From contig NZ_JACIFA010000002.1 of assembly GCF_014197135.1 (NCBI RefSeq), forward strand, positions 310,001-374,000: a stretch of DNA of 64,000 nt. Direction: 5' to 3'. Positions 28,304-36,750 of this stretch are shown piece after piece. This DNA is from Sphingomonas zeae (GTDB taxonomy: Bacteria > Pseudomonadota > Alphaproteobacteria > Sphingomonadales > Sphingomonadaceae). Each line of letters opens with the position of its first letter. Positions within the stretch are counted from its first letter, which is position 1. The notes beneath the pieces were generated by a model that did no database searches, was not told the DNA's origin, and saw only the letters and a program-made list of their open reading frames with translations. The position numbers were made by a program, and so were the translations under genes.

Positions 28304-28786
28304 TCAGGAAAGCGCGGGCGGACCCCGCAAGGGTGGCCGTAGATAGGGTGCCGCCACGGCGCGGGGCAGGACCGGCATGGCCAGCCCCATCGCCATGACG
28401 AACGCGATGAGCAGGGCAAGTTGGATCGGGTCGGTCGCTGTCAGACCGGGCGTGCTCAGTCCAGCAAAGGCGCAGGGCATGTCGCGGCCATGATCCTTGT
28501 CGGAATGGCGGGGGGCGTGCCCGCTTCGGTCATGGACGATGGTCGCATGGTCCATCGCCATGGCGCCGTCATGGACCATGGGGGTCATGTCCGGCATGGG
28601 CGCGCTGCCGGGGCACAGGATGATCGCCGCGCGCCCGTCGACTTGGCCGATCATATAACCCGCAGGTATCAGCAGCTTGAGCAGCAACGCCGCTGTGCAG
28701 AGCAGCACGGCCAGATGGCGTTGCGCGAACAGGCTGCGGATCGCCAGCATGAGGCGAGGCGTAATCGAGCGGATCGGCCCTGTCAC
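28304..28786 (-). CDS. DUF2946-like membrane protein with Met/His-rich loop
   Basis: The 160-residue protein has helices at about 24-45 and 121-140, a C-terminal tail ending PPLRGPPALS (the proline-arginine ending typical of DUF2946 proteins), and between them a loop at 64-103 with six Met and six His framed by Cys58 and Cys105. This composition is typical of copper-handling periplasmic segments. The start is GTG at 28786; an ATG at 28750 is an alternative. It precedes the TonB receptor on the same strand and is divergent from a hybrid histidine kinase. Confidence 0.7.
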   Translation of the reverse strand: MTGPIRSITPRLMLAIRSLFAQRHLAVLLCTAALLLKLLIPAGYMIGQVDGRAAIILCPGSAPMPDMTPMVHDGAMAMDHATIVHDRSGHAPRHSDKDHGRDMPCAFAGLSTPGLTATDPIQLALLIAFVMAMGLAMPVLPRAVAAPYLRPPLRGPPALS

Positions 28787-28916
28787 CCAGGCAGATCAGT
28801 TTCGACAAAAAAGCCCCATCATCTCGGATCGGCATCATCAATCCCTGTTTGTGCTTTTAATACAGTCGGATGCCGGCGGTCTGGCGTTTGTTCGCGCACT
28901 ATTGCAGGGTTGGCCG

Positions 28917-31511
28917 ATGGTCCATTCCTCCGCATTTGCATTTCTGAACGGCGTCACGGGCCAGGTCGTCGACGAGATCGTCGCGTTCGACTGGACCCAG
29001 ACCAGTCTGGGCGGCCCCGAGACATGGCCGACCGCGCTGCGGTGCCAGTTGGCCACCATGATCGCCTGCCCGGTGCCCATGTATCTGGTCTGGGGGCCGG
29101 ACCTCATCTCCTTCTACAATGACGCATATCGCCCGATCCTGGGCTATCGCGCCGCCACCGCGATGGGCATGCCGTTCCCCATCCTGTGGAGCAGCATCTG
29201 GGATGATATCGCACCGCTGGTCGACAAGGCGCTGTCGGGCAAGGTCGCACAGATGACCGACATGCGGCTCGATCTGGCGCGCGAGGGGCGGCCGGAGGAG
29301 AGTTTCTGGACCTTTTCCTATTCGCCGGTCTTCGACGATCGCGGCGCGATCGCCGGCATGGTCTGCGTCACGGGTGAGACGACGGCGCGCGTCCTGGCCG
29401 AACGGCGGCAGCGCGAGGCGGACGAGCGGCTGAACCTGGCACTGAATTCGGGCGCCCATGTCGGCATGTGGGACTGGGACGTGGTGAACGATTCGGTCCG
29501 CTCGGACCGACGCTTCGCCGCCATGTACGGGGTCGATCCGGTCGCGGCCGAGACGGGGATGCCGATCGCGCAATTCTTTCAGGGCATCCATCCCGAGGAC
29601 CGCGAACGGGTGGAGCGCGAGGTTGCCGAGGCGATGGCCGGGGCCGGGGCCGGGGAAGGCGATGCGGTGGGACGCTTCGTCTCCGAATATCGGCTGGTCC
29701 AGTCCGATGGTGCGATCCATTGGGTATCGGCGCGGGGCCGTTGCATCACCGACGAAAGCGGGCGTTGCGTGCGCTTTCCGGGCGTCAGCTTCGACATCAC
29801 CGATCGCGTCTGCATCGAGCAGAAATTGCGGGCGACCGAGGCAAGGGCGCGACTGAACGCCGAGCGGGTGCAGCTGGCGCTCGAGGCGGGAGCGATCATC
29901 GGCACCTGGTTCTGGGACCTGCCGTCCGACCGGTTCACCGTCGATGAGCCGTTCGCGCGCAACTTCGGGCTGGACCCGGCGCTTGGCCATGAGGGCCTGA
30001 GCCTGGCGCAGGTGGTCGAGACGGTGCACCCGGACGACCGGGCTGGACTGGCCGAGGCGATTGACGAGGCGATCGCGCGCGGCGGCGCCTATGCCCATCA
30101 ATATCGGGTCAAACGCCATGACGGACGCTATCACTGGCTGGAGGCCAATGGCCGGGTCGATCATGCCCCGGACGGCACACCGCTCCACTTTCCCGGCGTG
30201 CTGATCGATGTCGGCGTCCGCCGTGCGCTGGAGGCCGAGCGCGACACCGCCATCGCCGAACTGCGCGCGCTGACCGACCAGCTGGAACAGCGCGTCGCCG
30301 ATCGCACCGCCGAGCTGATGCGCGCCGAGGAGGCGCTGCGCCAAAGCCAGAAGATGGAGGCGGTGGGCCAGTTGACCGGCGGATTGGCGCATGACTTCAA
30401 CAACCTGCTCGCCGGGATATCGGGTTCGCTGGAACTGATGGCGCTGCGGCTGGCCCAGGGGCGGGTGAACGATCTCGACCGCTATATGGACGCAGCACAG
30501 GGCGCGACGCGGCGCGCGGCGGCGCTGACCCACCGGCTGCTCGCCTTTTCCAGACGGCAGACGCTGGCGCCCCGGCCGACCGATATCGGTGCGCTCGTCG
30601 CCGGGATGAGCGACCTGATCCGCCGCACCGTCGGGCCGGGCATCGCGCTGGAGACGCAGGGGGCGGACGATCTGTGGACCGTGCTGGTCGATGCGCCGCA
30701 ACTGGAGAATGCACTTTTGAACCTGTGCATCAACGCGCGCGACGCGATGCCGGACGGCGGGCGGATCACGATCGAGATGGTCAATCGCCACCTCGACAAG
30801 GGCAATGCCCGCTTTGCCGATATACCGGACGGCGAATATCTGGCGCTGTGCGTTACCGATACCGGTACCGGCATGACCCCGGACGTGATGGAAAAGGCGT
30901 TCGACCCCTTTTTCACCACCAAGCCGCTGGGGCAGGGGACCGGGCTGGGGCTGAGCATGATCTATGGCTTCGCCCAGCAATCGGGCGGGCAGGTGCGCAT
31001 CCGTTCGGCACCCGGCGAGGGAACGACGGTGTTCCTCTATCTGCCGCGCCATGACGGCCCCGCCGAAAGCGAGGGCAAAGATGCGACCGGCGTGACCGCC
31101 AGCACGTCGGGCGCCGGGGAGACGGTGTTGGTCGTCGACGACGAGGCGACCGTACGCATGATGATCACCGACGTCCTGCGCGACATGGGATACCGGGTGA
31201 TCGAGGCGGCGGACAGCGTGGAGGGGCTGGCCGTGCTGCGATCGGACGAGCGGATCGACCTGCTCGTCACCGATGTCGGTCTGCCCGGCGGCATGAACGG
31301 TCGGCAACTGGCCGATGCGGCACGGGAATTGCGACATGAATTGAATGTCATGTTCGTCACGGGCTATGCGGAGAATGCAGTGCTGAACAGCGGGCATCTG
31401 TCGCCGGGTATGCAGTTGCTGACCAAGCCCTTCACGGTGGATGCGCTGGTCATGGGAGTCCAGGCGGCGATGGGCGCGGGCGCTAGGCGGTACGAACCCC
31501 ATGCCCCCTGA
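28917..31511 (+). CDS. PAS-containing hybrid sensor histidine kinase
   Basis: The 864-residue kinase has no clear membrane helix and is probably cytoplasmic. An N-terminal PAS/GAF-like part (about 15-150) is followed by two PAS/PAC units (about 160-300 and 310-440), a coiled linker, HisKA with His492 in LAHDFNNLL, the HATPase motifs (NLCINARDAMPDGG, TDTGTGM, TGLGLSM) and a C-terminal receiver with Asp786 in LLVTDVGLPGG. It resembles the HDFNN kinases linked to general stress signalling in sphingomonads. The ATG at 28917 is the first sound start. It is divergent from the metal cassette. Confidence 0.88.
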   Translation: MVHSSAFAFLNGVTGQVVDEIVAFDWTQTSLGGPETWPTALRCQLATMIACPVPMYLVWGPDLISFYNDAYRPILGYRAATAMGMPFPILWSSIWDDIAPLVDKALSGKVAQMTDMRLDLAREGRPEESFWTFSYSPVFDDRGAIAGMVCVTGETTARVLAERRQREADERLNLALNSGAHVGMWDWDVVNDSVRSDRRFAAMYGVDPVAAETGMPIAQFFQGIHPEDRERVEREVAEAMAGAGAGEGDAVGRFVSEYRLVQSDGAIHWVSARGRCITDESGRCVRFPGVSFDITDRVCIEQKLRATEARARLNAERVQLALEAGAIIGTWFWDLPSDRFTVDEPFARNFGLDPALGHEGLSLAQVVETVHPDDRAGLAEAIDEAIARGGAYAHQYRVKRHDGRYHWLEANGRVDHAPDGTPLHFPGVLIDVGVRRALEAERDTAIAELRALTDQLEQRVADRTAELMRAEEALRQSQKMEAVGQLTGGLAHDFNNLLAGISGSLELMALRLAQGRVNDLDRYMDAAQGATRRAAALTHRLLAFSRRQTLAPRPTDIGALVAGMSDLIRRTVGPGIALETQGADDLWTVLVDAPQLENALLNLCINARDAMPDGGRITIEMVNRHLDKGNARFADIPDGEYLALCVTDTGTGMTPDVMEKAFDPFFTTKPLGQGTGLGLSMIYGFAQQSGGQVRIRSAPGEGTTVFLYLPRHDGPAESEGKDATGVTASTSGAGETVLVVDDEATVRMMITDVLRDMGYRVIEAADSVEGLAVLRSDERIDLLVTDVGLPGGMNGRQLADAARELRHELNVMFVTGYAENAVLNSGHLSPGMQLLTKPFTVDALVMGVQAAMGAGARRYEPHAP

Positions 31512-31572
31512 TCCGTCGGCGGTGATGGTGCCCCCGGCATCGCGGTACTGCGTAACGCCCGGGAGTTTCACG

Positions 31573-32283
31573 ATGTTCTTGACCCGCCGCCTGACCTTTC
31601 CCACCGTGGCCCTGCTGCTCTTCAGCGCGTCGGCCGCCGCCCAGACCGGCCCCGACATCCCCGAGCCGATGGTGTTCGACATGATCCGCCCGCTGACCGC
31701 CAAGGCGGGCGAGATCGAGGTCAACACGCTGGCGCAGCGCGACCTGACCGGCCCGCGCGGCGAGCTGGAATGGGCGCCCGAGATCGAGATCGCGGTGGCG
31801 GACGGCCTTGCGGTCGAGCTGGAACTGCCGCTCGTCAATGCCCGCGTGGTCCAGTACAAAATGGGGCTTCAGAAGCGGCTGGGCACGTTTCGGGACGGCC
31901 GGAGCGTCCACGGCGTCCAGTATCTCGGGCTGCACGACCGCGAGGAGGGTGGCTGGACCTCGACCCTGTTGTGGCTGCTCGGCAATCGCTTCGGCGAGCG
32001 GTGGAGCACGATGACGATGCTGGGCGTCGGCGACGTCACCTTGCGTGAGGGGAACGAGACTGGGGCGATCATCAACCACTCGACCTTTTACGACGTGAAC
32101 TCCGACACAGTGCTGGGCCTGGAGGTGAACCGCCAGAATGGCCGGGGCGCCTATTGGCTGTTGATGCCGCAGGTCCATCGCGCGTTCGGCAAACTTGGGG
32201 TGCAGGGCGGCATCGGCGCGGAAAAGGCGCGGGCCGAGCGGTTCCGGCCGCGTTTGGGCTTGCGCCTCATCCGCGAGCTGTGA
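31573..32283 (+). CDS. exported protein, possible beta-barrel, unknown
   Basis: The 236-residue product has a signal peptide (LTRRLTFPTVALLLFSASAAAQ) and then mostly alternating polar and hydrophobic strands (EIEIAVADGLAVELELPL, TSTLLWLLGNRFG, GLEVNRQNGRGAYWLLMP) ending GLRLIREL, as in small outer-membrane barrels. No family name is certain. GGGAG lies 7 nt before the ATG at 31573. It follows the kinase by about 60 bp and may be co-transcribed; the longer frame beginning in the kinase tail is a shadow. Confidence 0.65.
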   Translation: MFLTRRLTFPTVALLLFSASAAAQTGPDIPEPMVFDMIRPLTAKAGEIEVNTLAQRDLTGPRGELEWAPEIEIAVADGLAVELELPLVNARVVQYKMGLQKRLGTFRDGRSVHGVQYLGLHDREEGGWTSTLLWLLGNRFGERWSTMTMLGVGDVTLREGNETGAIINHSTFYDVNSDTVLGLEVNRQNGRGAYWLLMPQVHRAFGKLGVQGGIGAEKARAERFRPRLGLRLIREL

Positions 32284-32313
32284 TGGAACGCGCCGCCAAA
32301 TGGGAGACATTGC

Positions 32314-33009
32314 ATGACCATCGCGCTGATCTGCCTCGATGCGGATGATACGCTCTGGCACAATATGCGCCATTTCGCAGCGACCGAGGAAGCCCTGGTC
32401 GGCCTGCTCGCCCCCTTTGCCGAGGCGCGGGTGGCAAGGGCGACGCTGGAGGCATGCGAGGCGCGCAACCTGCGGCTGTACGGTTACGGCGCCAAGGGCT
32501 TCACCCTGTCGATGATCGAGACGGCGGTGGAACTGGCCGGGCCGACCCTGCCCACCGACCTGATCGCACGCGTGCTGGAGGCGGGGCGGCAGTTGCTGGC
32601 GCATCCGGTCGAACTGCTCGACGGCATCGCCGAGACGATCGAGGCTTTGCGCGAGCAGGGCAGGCTGGTGCTGGTGACCAAGGGCGACCTGCTGCACCAG
32701 GAGGCGAAGCTGGCCGCGTCGGGCCTGGGTTCGCATTTCGACGACGTCGCGATCGTCAGCGACAAGACACCCGATACCTTCGCCCGCATCTTCGAGCGCC
32801 ACGGCGTCGCCCCCGAGGCGGCAGTGATGGCGGGGGATTCGATGCGCTCGGACGTGCTGCCCGCGCTGAAGGCAGGCGCTTGGGCCGCCTATATCCCGCA
32901 ACCGCTGGCATGGAGCCATGAGGCGGGCGAAACGCCGGTCGACCATCCCCGCTTCCGCCAGTTGGAGCGGCTGCGCGACCTGCCCGCATGGATCGACGCA
33001 ATCGGGTGA
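32314..33009 (+). CDS. HAD superfamily hydrolase
   Basis: The 231-residue phosphatase-like protein has HAD motif I CLDADDTLW (nucleophile Asp near residue 9), motif II VLVTKGD, motif III Lys near FDDVAIVSDK and motif IV AGDSMRSDV, with a helical cap between I and II. It is a haloacid-dehalogenase-type phosphomonoesterase whose substrate is unknown. It begins 30 bp after the exported protein gene and is followed by a palindromic repeat and a convergent gene. Confidence 0.88.
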   Translation: MTIALICLDADDTLWHNMRHFAATEEALVGLLAPFAEARVARATLEACEARNLRLYGYGAKGFTLSMIETAVELAGPTLPTDLIARVLEAGRQLLAHPVELLDGIAETIEALREQGRLVLVTKGDLLHQEAKLAASGLGSHFDDVAIVSDKTPDTFARIFERHGVAPEAAVMAGDSMRSDVLPALKAGAWAAYIPQPLAWSHEAGETPVDHPRFRQLERLRDLPAWIDAIG

Positions 33010-33012
33010 TCT

Positions 33013-33063
33013 TTCCTCCCTGTAAGGGGAGGTGGCAGGCGAAGGCCTGACAGAGGGGAGGAA
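33013..33063. repeat. palindromic repeat, short type
   Basis: TTCCTCCC/GGGGAGG and CAGGC-GAAG-GCCTG stem-loops with a closing GAGGGGAGGAA form a compact version of the long element at 10341-10472. It sits between convergent HAD and SleB genes and may end both transcripts. Confidence 0.65.
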
Positions 33064-33076
33064 TGGATTGGCCCGA

Positions 33077-34015
33077 TCAGCCTGGATCGCTTTCCTCGCC
33101 GACGATCACACCGGACGGGGCTTCGCCGCCGCCATGGGCAAAGCCGTTGCGGTGGATACGCACGCCGGCCGTCGAAACCGGCATGGGCTTCGTATCGGGA
33201 GCCGTGCCCATCGCTTCCGCCCTCTGTTCGCCGCGATGGATGGTGACGCCGTACATCGCCTCGACCACCGGTGCGGTGGCTGGGTTCAGCACGGCGGCGG
33301 GCACGGGGATGTTCGGTTCGACCCCCGCATAATGCTGCCGGAAGGACAGGTCTCGCTCCAGTGCCCCGCGCCAGCGATAGAAGATGTGCGATCCGATCGC
33401 ACCGATCCGGCTGAGGCTGGAGGCCCACCAGGGCAGCACGTAATTGGCGTGATAGAAGGTCGCCGCCCCGACCGGCGCATAGACCAGGCCCGCCAGCGCG
33501 GCCTGCGCGACGGCGGCCGCTCGCCCCCAGGCGGCGGGATCGCGCGGTTGCAGCATCGATCCGTCACAGGTGAAGCTGAACTGGCAGCCGGTCGACCGCT
33601 CCGATCCCTGATAGACGACGCCGCAGATGCTCTTGGGGAATGCTCGGTCGCGGACGCGGTTGAGCACGACCTGTGCCACTGCGCGCTGGCCGTCGATCGG
33701 TTCGGAGCGAGCCTCGTAATAGATGGCCGCGGTCAGGCATTCGGCCGCGCGCGCCGCGTCCGTTGCGGTGCGCGCGATGCCGGTGAAAGCGGGGGCGGCG
33801 GCCATCTCGATCGGGGTATTGCCGCTGATCGTATCCGGCAGGTCTGCGTCGGGCACATCGAGCGCGAGCTGGCGCAGCAGCGTCCGCGCGGTCGGCGGCG
33901 GTACGTCCAGCGTCAGATGCGCGGGGGCATGATGGGCGGGGGTGCACGAGGTGGCGATCGCCAGGCTCGCCACCAACATCAACCAGCGCAGCACGATATC
34001 CGCTTCCCAACCCAT
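33077..34015 (-). CDS. SleB-type cell wall hydrolase, probable lipoprotein
   Basis: The 312-residue protein has an N-terminal hydrophobic segment ending in a lipobox-like ATSC (Cys24). The hydrolase_2/SleB domain spans about 90-215: CLTAAIYYEARSEPIDGQRAVAQVVLNRV with catalytic Glu101, then CGVVYQGSERSTGCQFSF and GAATFYHANYVLPWW. Such enzymes act as lytic transglycosylases or amidases on peptidoglycan. The C-terminal 100 residues are low in recognisable features. It is monocistronic and convergent with the HAD gene. Confidence 0.86.
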   Translation of the reverse strand: MGWEADIVLRWLMLVASLAIATSCTPAHHAPAHLTLDVPPPTARTLLRQLALDVPDADLPDTISGNTPIEMAAAPAFTGIARTATDAARAAECLTAAIYYEARSEPIDGQRAVAQVVLNRVRDRAFPKSICGVVYQGSERSTGCQFSFTCDGSMLQPRDPAAWGRAAAVAQAALAGLVYAPVGAATFYHANYVLPWWASSLSRIGAIGSHIFYRWRGALERDLSFRQHYAGVEPNIPVPAAVLNPATAPVVEAMYGVTIHRGEQRAEAMGTAPDTKPMPVSTAGVRIHRNGFAHGGGEAPSGVIVGEESDPG

Positions 34016-34107
34016 GGCCTGATGGACCGCCTCTAGCGGGGCGGGGTTAGGAAGCGGTTAAGTGCCGATAACCTCGTATTTTGGTGGAATGACGTTCGAC
34101 CCGGATA

Positions 34108-34133
34108 GCCCCTCCCCTGACGGGGGGGAGGCT
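34108..34133 (-). terminator. GC hairpin downstream of TonB receptor
   Basis: GCCCCTCCCC and GGGGGGGAGGC, separated by TGAC, form an imperfect stem 12 bp after the receptor stop on the minus strand. It belongs to the palindromic repeat family and probably serves as a transcript end. Confidence 0.45.
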
Positions 34134-34144
34134 CAAGCGTCTCC

Positions 34145-36577
34145 TTAGAAACGCGCGCCCAGCTCCACGCCGTAGAAGCGGGGTTCGCCCGCGATATAGG
34201 TCGGGGTGCTGAATGTGCCGCCGGTATTGCCCGCGTCGATCAGATAGCGCTTGTTCGTCAGGTTGCGCGCGAAGCCGCCGATATGGAAGCGACCCTGCTC
34301 GCCGAACTCCAGCCCCGCACGCAGATTGACGAGCGTATAGCCGCCCTGAGAGATGGCCTCGCTATTGGGCAGCTCGAAATACACTTTCGAGCGATAGGTG
34401 GCGCTGGGCGTCGCATACAAGACCGCCGACGATCCCACCGGCACGCGCAGGGTCGCGCCACCCGACGCGGTGGTGTCGGGTTGCAGCCGGAAACGGTTGC
34501 CCGCGAACACGCCGTTCGATGGATCGTTGCCGATGCCGCCATCGATATAGGCGAAGGTGCCGAACAGGCTCAGCCAGCGATGGACCGCCAGATTGCCCTC
34601 CAGCTCGACGCCGATATTGTCCGCCGAGCCTGCGCTGCGCGTCACGGTCAGGCCGTTCTCGAACACCGAGACCTGAAAGCCCTTGTACCGCTGATAGAAG
34701 ACCGAGGCGGCGCCGGTGAACGGACCGACCCGACCCTTGATGCCGCCTTCGTAATTCCAGACGCTTTCCTCGGGCACGATCTGCAGCCGGGGGATGGCGC
34801 CCGAATTGGGCACGGTCAGCGGCACGACGCGCTGCGCGTCGAGCTGGACGACCGGTGAGCGGCGGCCCTTGCTGACCGTCGCATAGACATTCACATCGTC
34901 GTTCAGGCGATAGAGCGCGTTGAAGCGCGGCAGGATCGCGGCATAGCTGCGCTCGGCGGTGTATTTCTGCCCCTTCGTGTTGGCGCCGCCCAGCAGGCTG
35001 GTGAACAGGCCCGCGCCCGCCAGCAACCGGCTGTCCGGCATGACCGAGCTATAGCCGGACTGGCGATCCTCGATCAGCACCCGCGCGCCTGCGGTCAGCT
35101 CCAGGGCGGTCGTCGGGATCCAGGTGGCGTCGGCGAAGACCGAATAGGTGTCGGTATTGCCGTAATTGGCGAAGCTGGCGCTGTAGGGCAGCACGGTTGC
35201 CGCACCTCGCGACAGGATCGCGGTCGCGCGGGCGCCCGGCACGGTGCCATTGGGGGCGACACAGTTGGTGCCGGTCGGCACGCCGGCCGCATTCAGCATC
35301 TGGCGGACCGGGGCGAAATCGCGTGCCACCGAACAGGCCAGATAGGTGCCTTCCTCGGTCGAGAAGGGCACCCGCTGCTGCCCGTTTTCGAAAAAGGCAT
35401 TCCAGCCGAACGAGGCGCGATAATGCGCCCCGTCGAAGGCGAAACGGCCCTCATGGCTCCACTGGTCACCCTTGGCATCCTCGCCGAACTCCAGATACCA
35501 GGCGGGACCGCCGTCCGCGTCGAAGATTTCCAGAGCGTCGAACCGGCGATAGCCGTTGACCGTGGTGAAGGTGATGCCCGGCGCGACATCGACCGCGACC
35601 GTCAGGTTCGCGTCATAGACGTTGCGGGTCAGGCCGAGCTTGCGCTTGCCCAATACCTCGGCGGAAAAGGGCGATCCCGACAGTTCGGCATAGCCATAAT
35701 CACCGGTCTGGCCGCCGGTGGGGGCGAAGACGCGGCTCTTGAATGCGGTTCCGGGGTTGCGTTGGCCGTCATAGGTCAGGACCAGGTTGGCGGTGACCGA
35801 GGAATTCGGCGTCCAGCGCAGCGAGCCGCGAACCCCGCGCTGATCCTGTCCATTCAGATCGTCTTGATCGACCCGCCCCCGATTCTGGTTCGCGACGTTG
35901 GGATCGCCCGCGATATTGCGGACATAGCCGTCGCGATATTTGTAGGCGAAGGCGATCCGGCCCGCGAGCGTGTCGTTGCCCGCGTTGAGATAGCCCGACA
36001 CCTGGGTCCGGTCGAAATTGCCATAGGACGCCAGGACTCCCGCCTCGGTCCCGGCATGGGGGCGCGCCGAGATGATGCTGATCGCGCCCACCGCGGCGGC
36101 GGTGCCGAACAGCGTCGCCTGCGGGCCTTTCACCACCTCGATCCGCTCGATATCGTACAGGTCCTGATAGGCGCCCCGCGTCCGGCTGATGTCCACGCCG
36201 TTATAATAGAGCGTGACGCGTGCGCCCTGCTGCGCCGAGCCGGAGTCGGAGGTGATGCCCCGGATCACGAAGCCCGGATTGTTCGCGCTCTGCTCCTGAA
36301 TTTGCAGGCCGGGAATATATTGCGCGACTTCGGACAGCGAATTGGTGCCCAGATCGGCCATGCGCGCGCCCGTGACGGCGGTGACGGTGACGGGCACGTC
36401 GGCGATCCGCTGCTCGCGCTTCTGGGCGGTGACGATTACTTCGGGATTGTCATTCGCGTCGCGCGGATCCTCTTGTGGCTGGATCATCGCCTGCGCCGCA
36501 GCCGCCTGAGTGAGCGCAGCCTGCGACAGGCCAGCCAGCAAGATGGCCAGCGTCGTGCGGCCGATCGTCGAATTCAT
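34145..36577 (-). CDS. TonB-dependent receptor
   Basis: The 810-residue receptor has a signal peptide (TTLAILLAGLSQAALTQAAAAQ), a plug with EVIVTAQKREQRIADVPVTV, LSEVAQYIPGLQIQ, GFVIRGITSDSGSAQQ and RIEVVKGPQATLFG, and a barrel ending FYGVELGARF with a terminal Phe. The plug is of the broad sphingomonad class for organic nutrients rather than the siderophore class. It is divergent from a PhoD phosphatase gene, with a PHO-box-like array between them, so it may import a phosphorylated or phosphate-linked substrate (inference). Confidence 0.9.
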   Translation of the reverse strand: MNSTIGRTTLAILLAGLSQAALTQAAAAQAMIQPQEDPRDANDNPEVIVTAQKREQRIADVPVTVTAVTGARMADLGTNSLSEVAQYIPGLQIQEQSANNPGFVIRGITSDSGSAQQGARVTLYYNGVDISRTRGAYQDLYDIERIEVVKGPQATLFGTAAAVGAISIISARPHAGTEAGVLASYGNFDRTQVSGYLNAGNDTLAGRIAFAYKYRDGYVRNIAGDPNVANQNRGRVDQDDLNGQDQRGVRGSLRWTPNSSVTANLVLTYDGQRNPGTAFKSRVFAPTGGQTGDYGYAELSGSPFSAEVLGKRKLGLTRNVYDANLTVAVDVAPGITFTTVNGYRRFDALEIFDADGGPAWYLEFGEDAKGDQWSHEGRFAFDGAHYRASFGWNAFFENGQQRVPFSTEEGTYLACSVARDFAPVRQMLNAAGVPTGTNCVAPNGTVPGARATAILSRGAATVLPYSASFANYGNTDTYSVFADATWIPTTALELTAGARVLIEDRQSGYSSVMPDSRLLAGAGLFTSLLGGANTKGQKYTAERSYAAILPRFNALYRLNDDVNVYATVSKGRRSPVVQLDAQRVVPLTVPNSGAIPRLQIVPEESVWNYEGGIKGRVGPFTGAASVFYQRYKGFQVSVFENGLTVTRSAGSADNIGVELEGNLAVHRWLSLFGTFAYIDGGIGNDPSNGVFAGNRFRLQPDTTASGGATLRVPVGSSAVLYATPSATYRSKVYFELPNSEAISQGGYTLVNLRAGLEFGEQGRFHIGGFARNLTNKRYLIDAGNTGGTFSTPTYIAGEPRFYGVELGARF

Positions 36578-36671
36578 ATTGTCCCCCGGAATTACCCTGT
36601 TTGGCGGGTCACTTAAGGAACAGGGATTACTGGCTGGTGTCTGCGATGTTGCAGTTGGATGACACGGCCGC

Positions 36672-36711
36672 TTGTCGCCAAACCGTCACAGGTCCGCCAT
36701 CGCGCTGTCGC
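36672..36711 (+). promoter_or_regulatory. putative PHO box (four 7-mers at 11-bp spacing)
   Basis: TTGTCGC (36672), CCGTCAC (36683), CCGCCAT (36694) and CTGTCGC (36705) are spaced by exactly 11 bp. Each resembles the PhoB half-site CTGTCAT (4, 5, 5 and 5 of 7 matches). The array ends 40 bp before the phosphatase ATG, where an activator replacing the -35 box would sit. It could also serve the divergent receptor. Confidence 0.5.
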
Positions 36712-36750
36712 GTGCGGGGCCTAGCCGTTCGGCCCGAAAGGACCGACACG

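Noticed and set aside
28899..31859. 986-residue frame antisense to the hybrid kinase
   Set aside because: A shadow of the kinase coding strand, low-complexity RR/QR-rich product with no motif.
36601..36750. Longer PhoD start at 36601
   Set aside because: It would bury the twin-arginine signal 50 residues inside the protein and run through the PHO-box array; ATG 36751 has a proper binding site.
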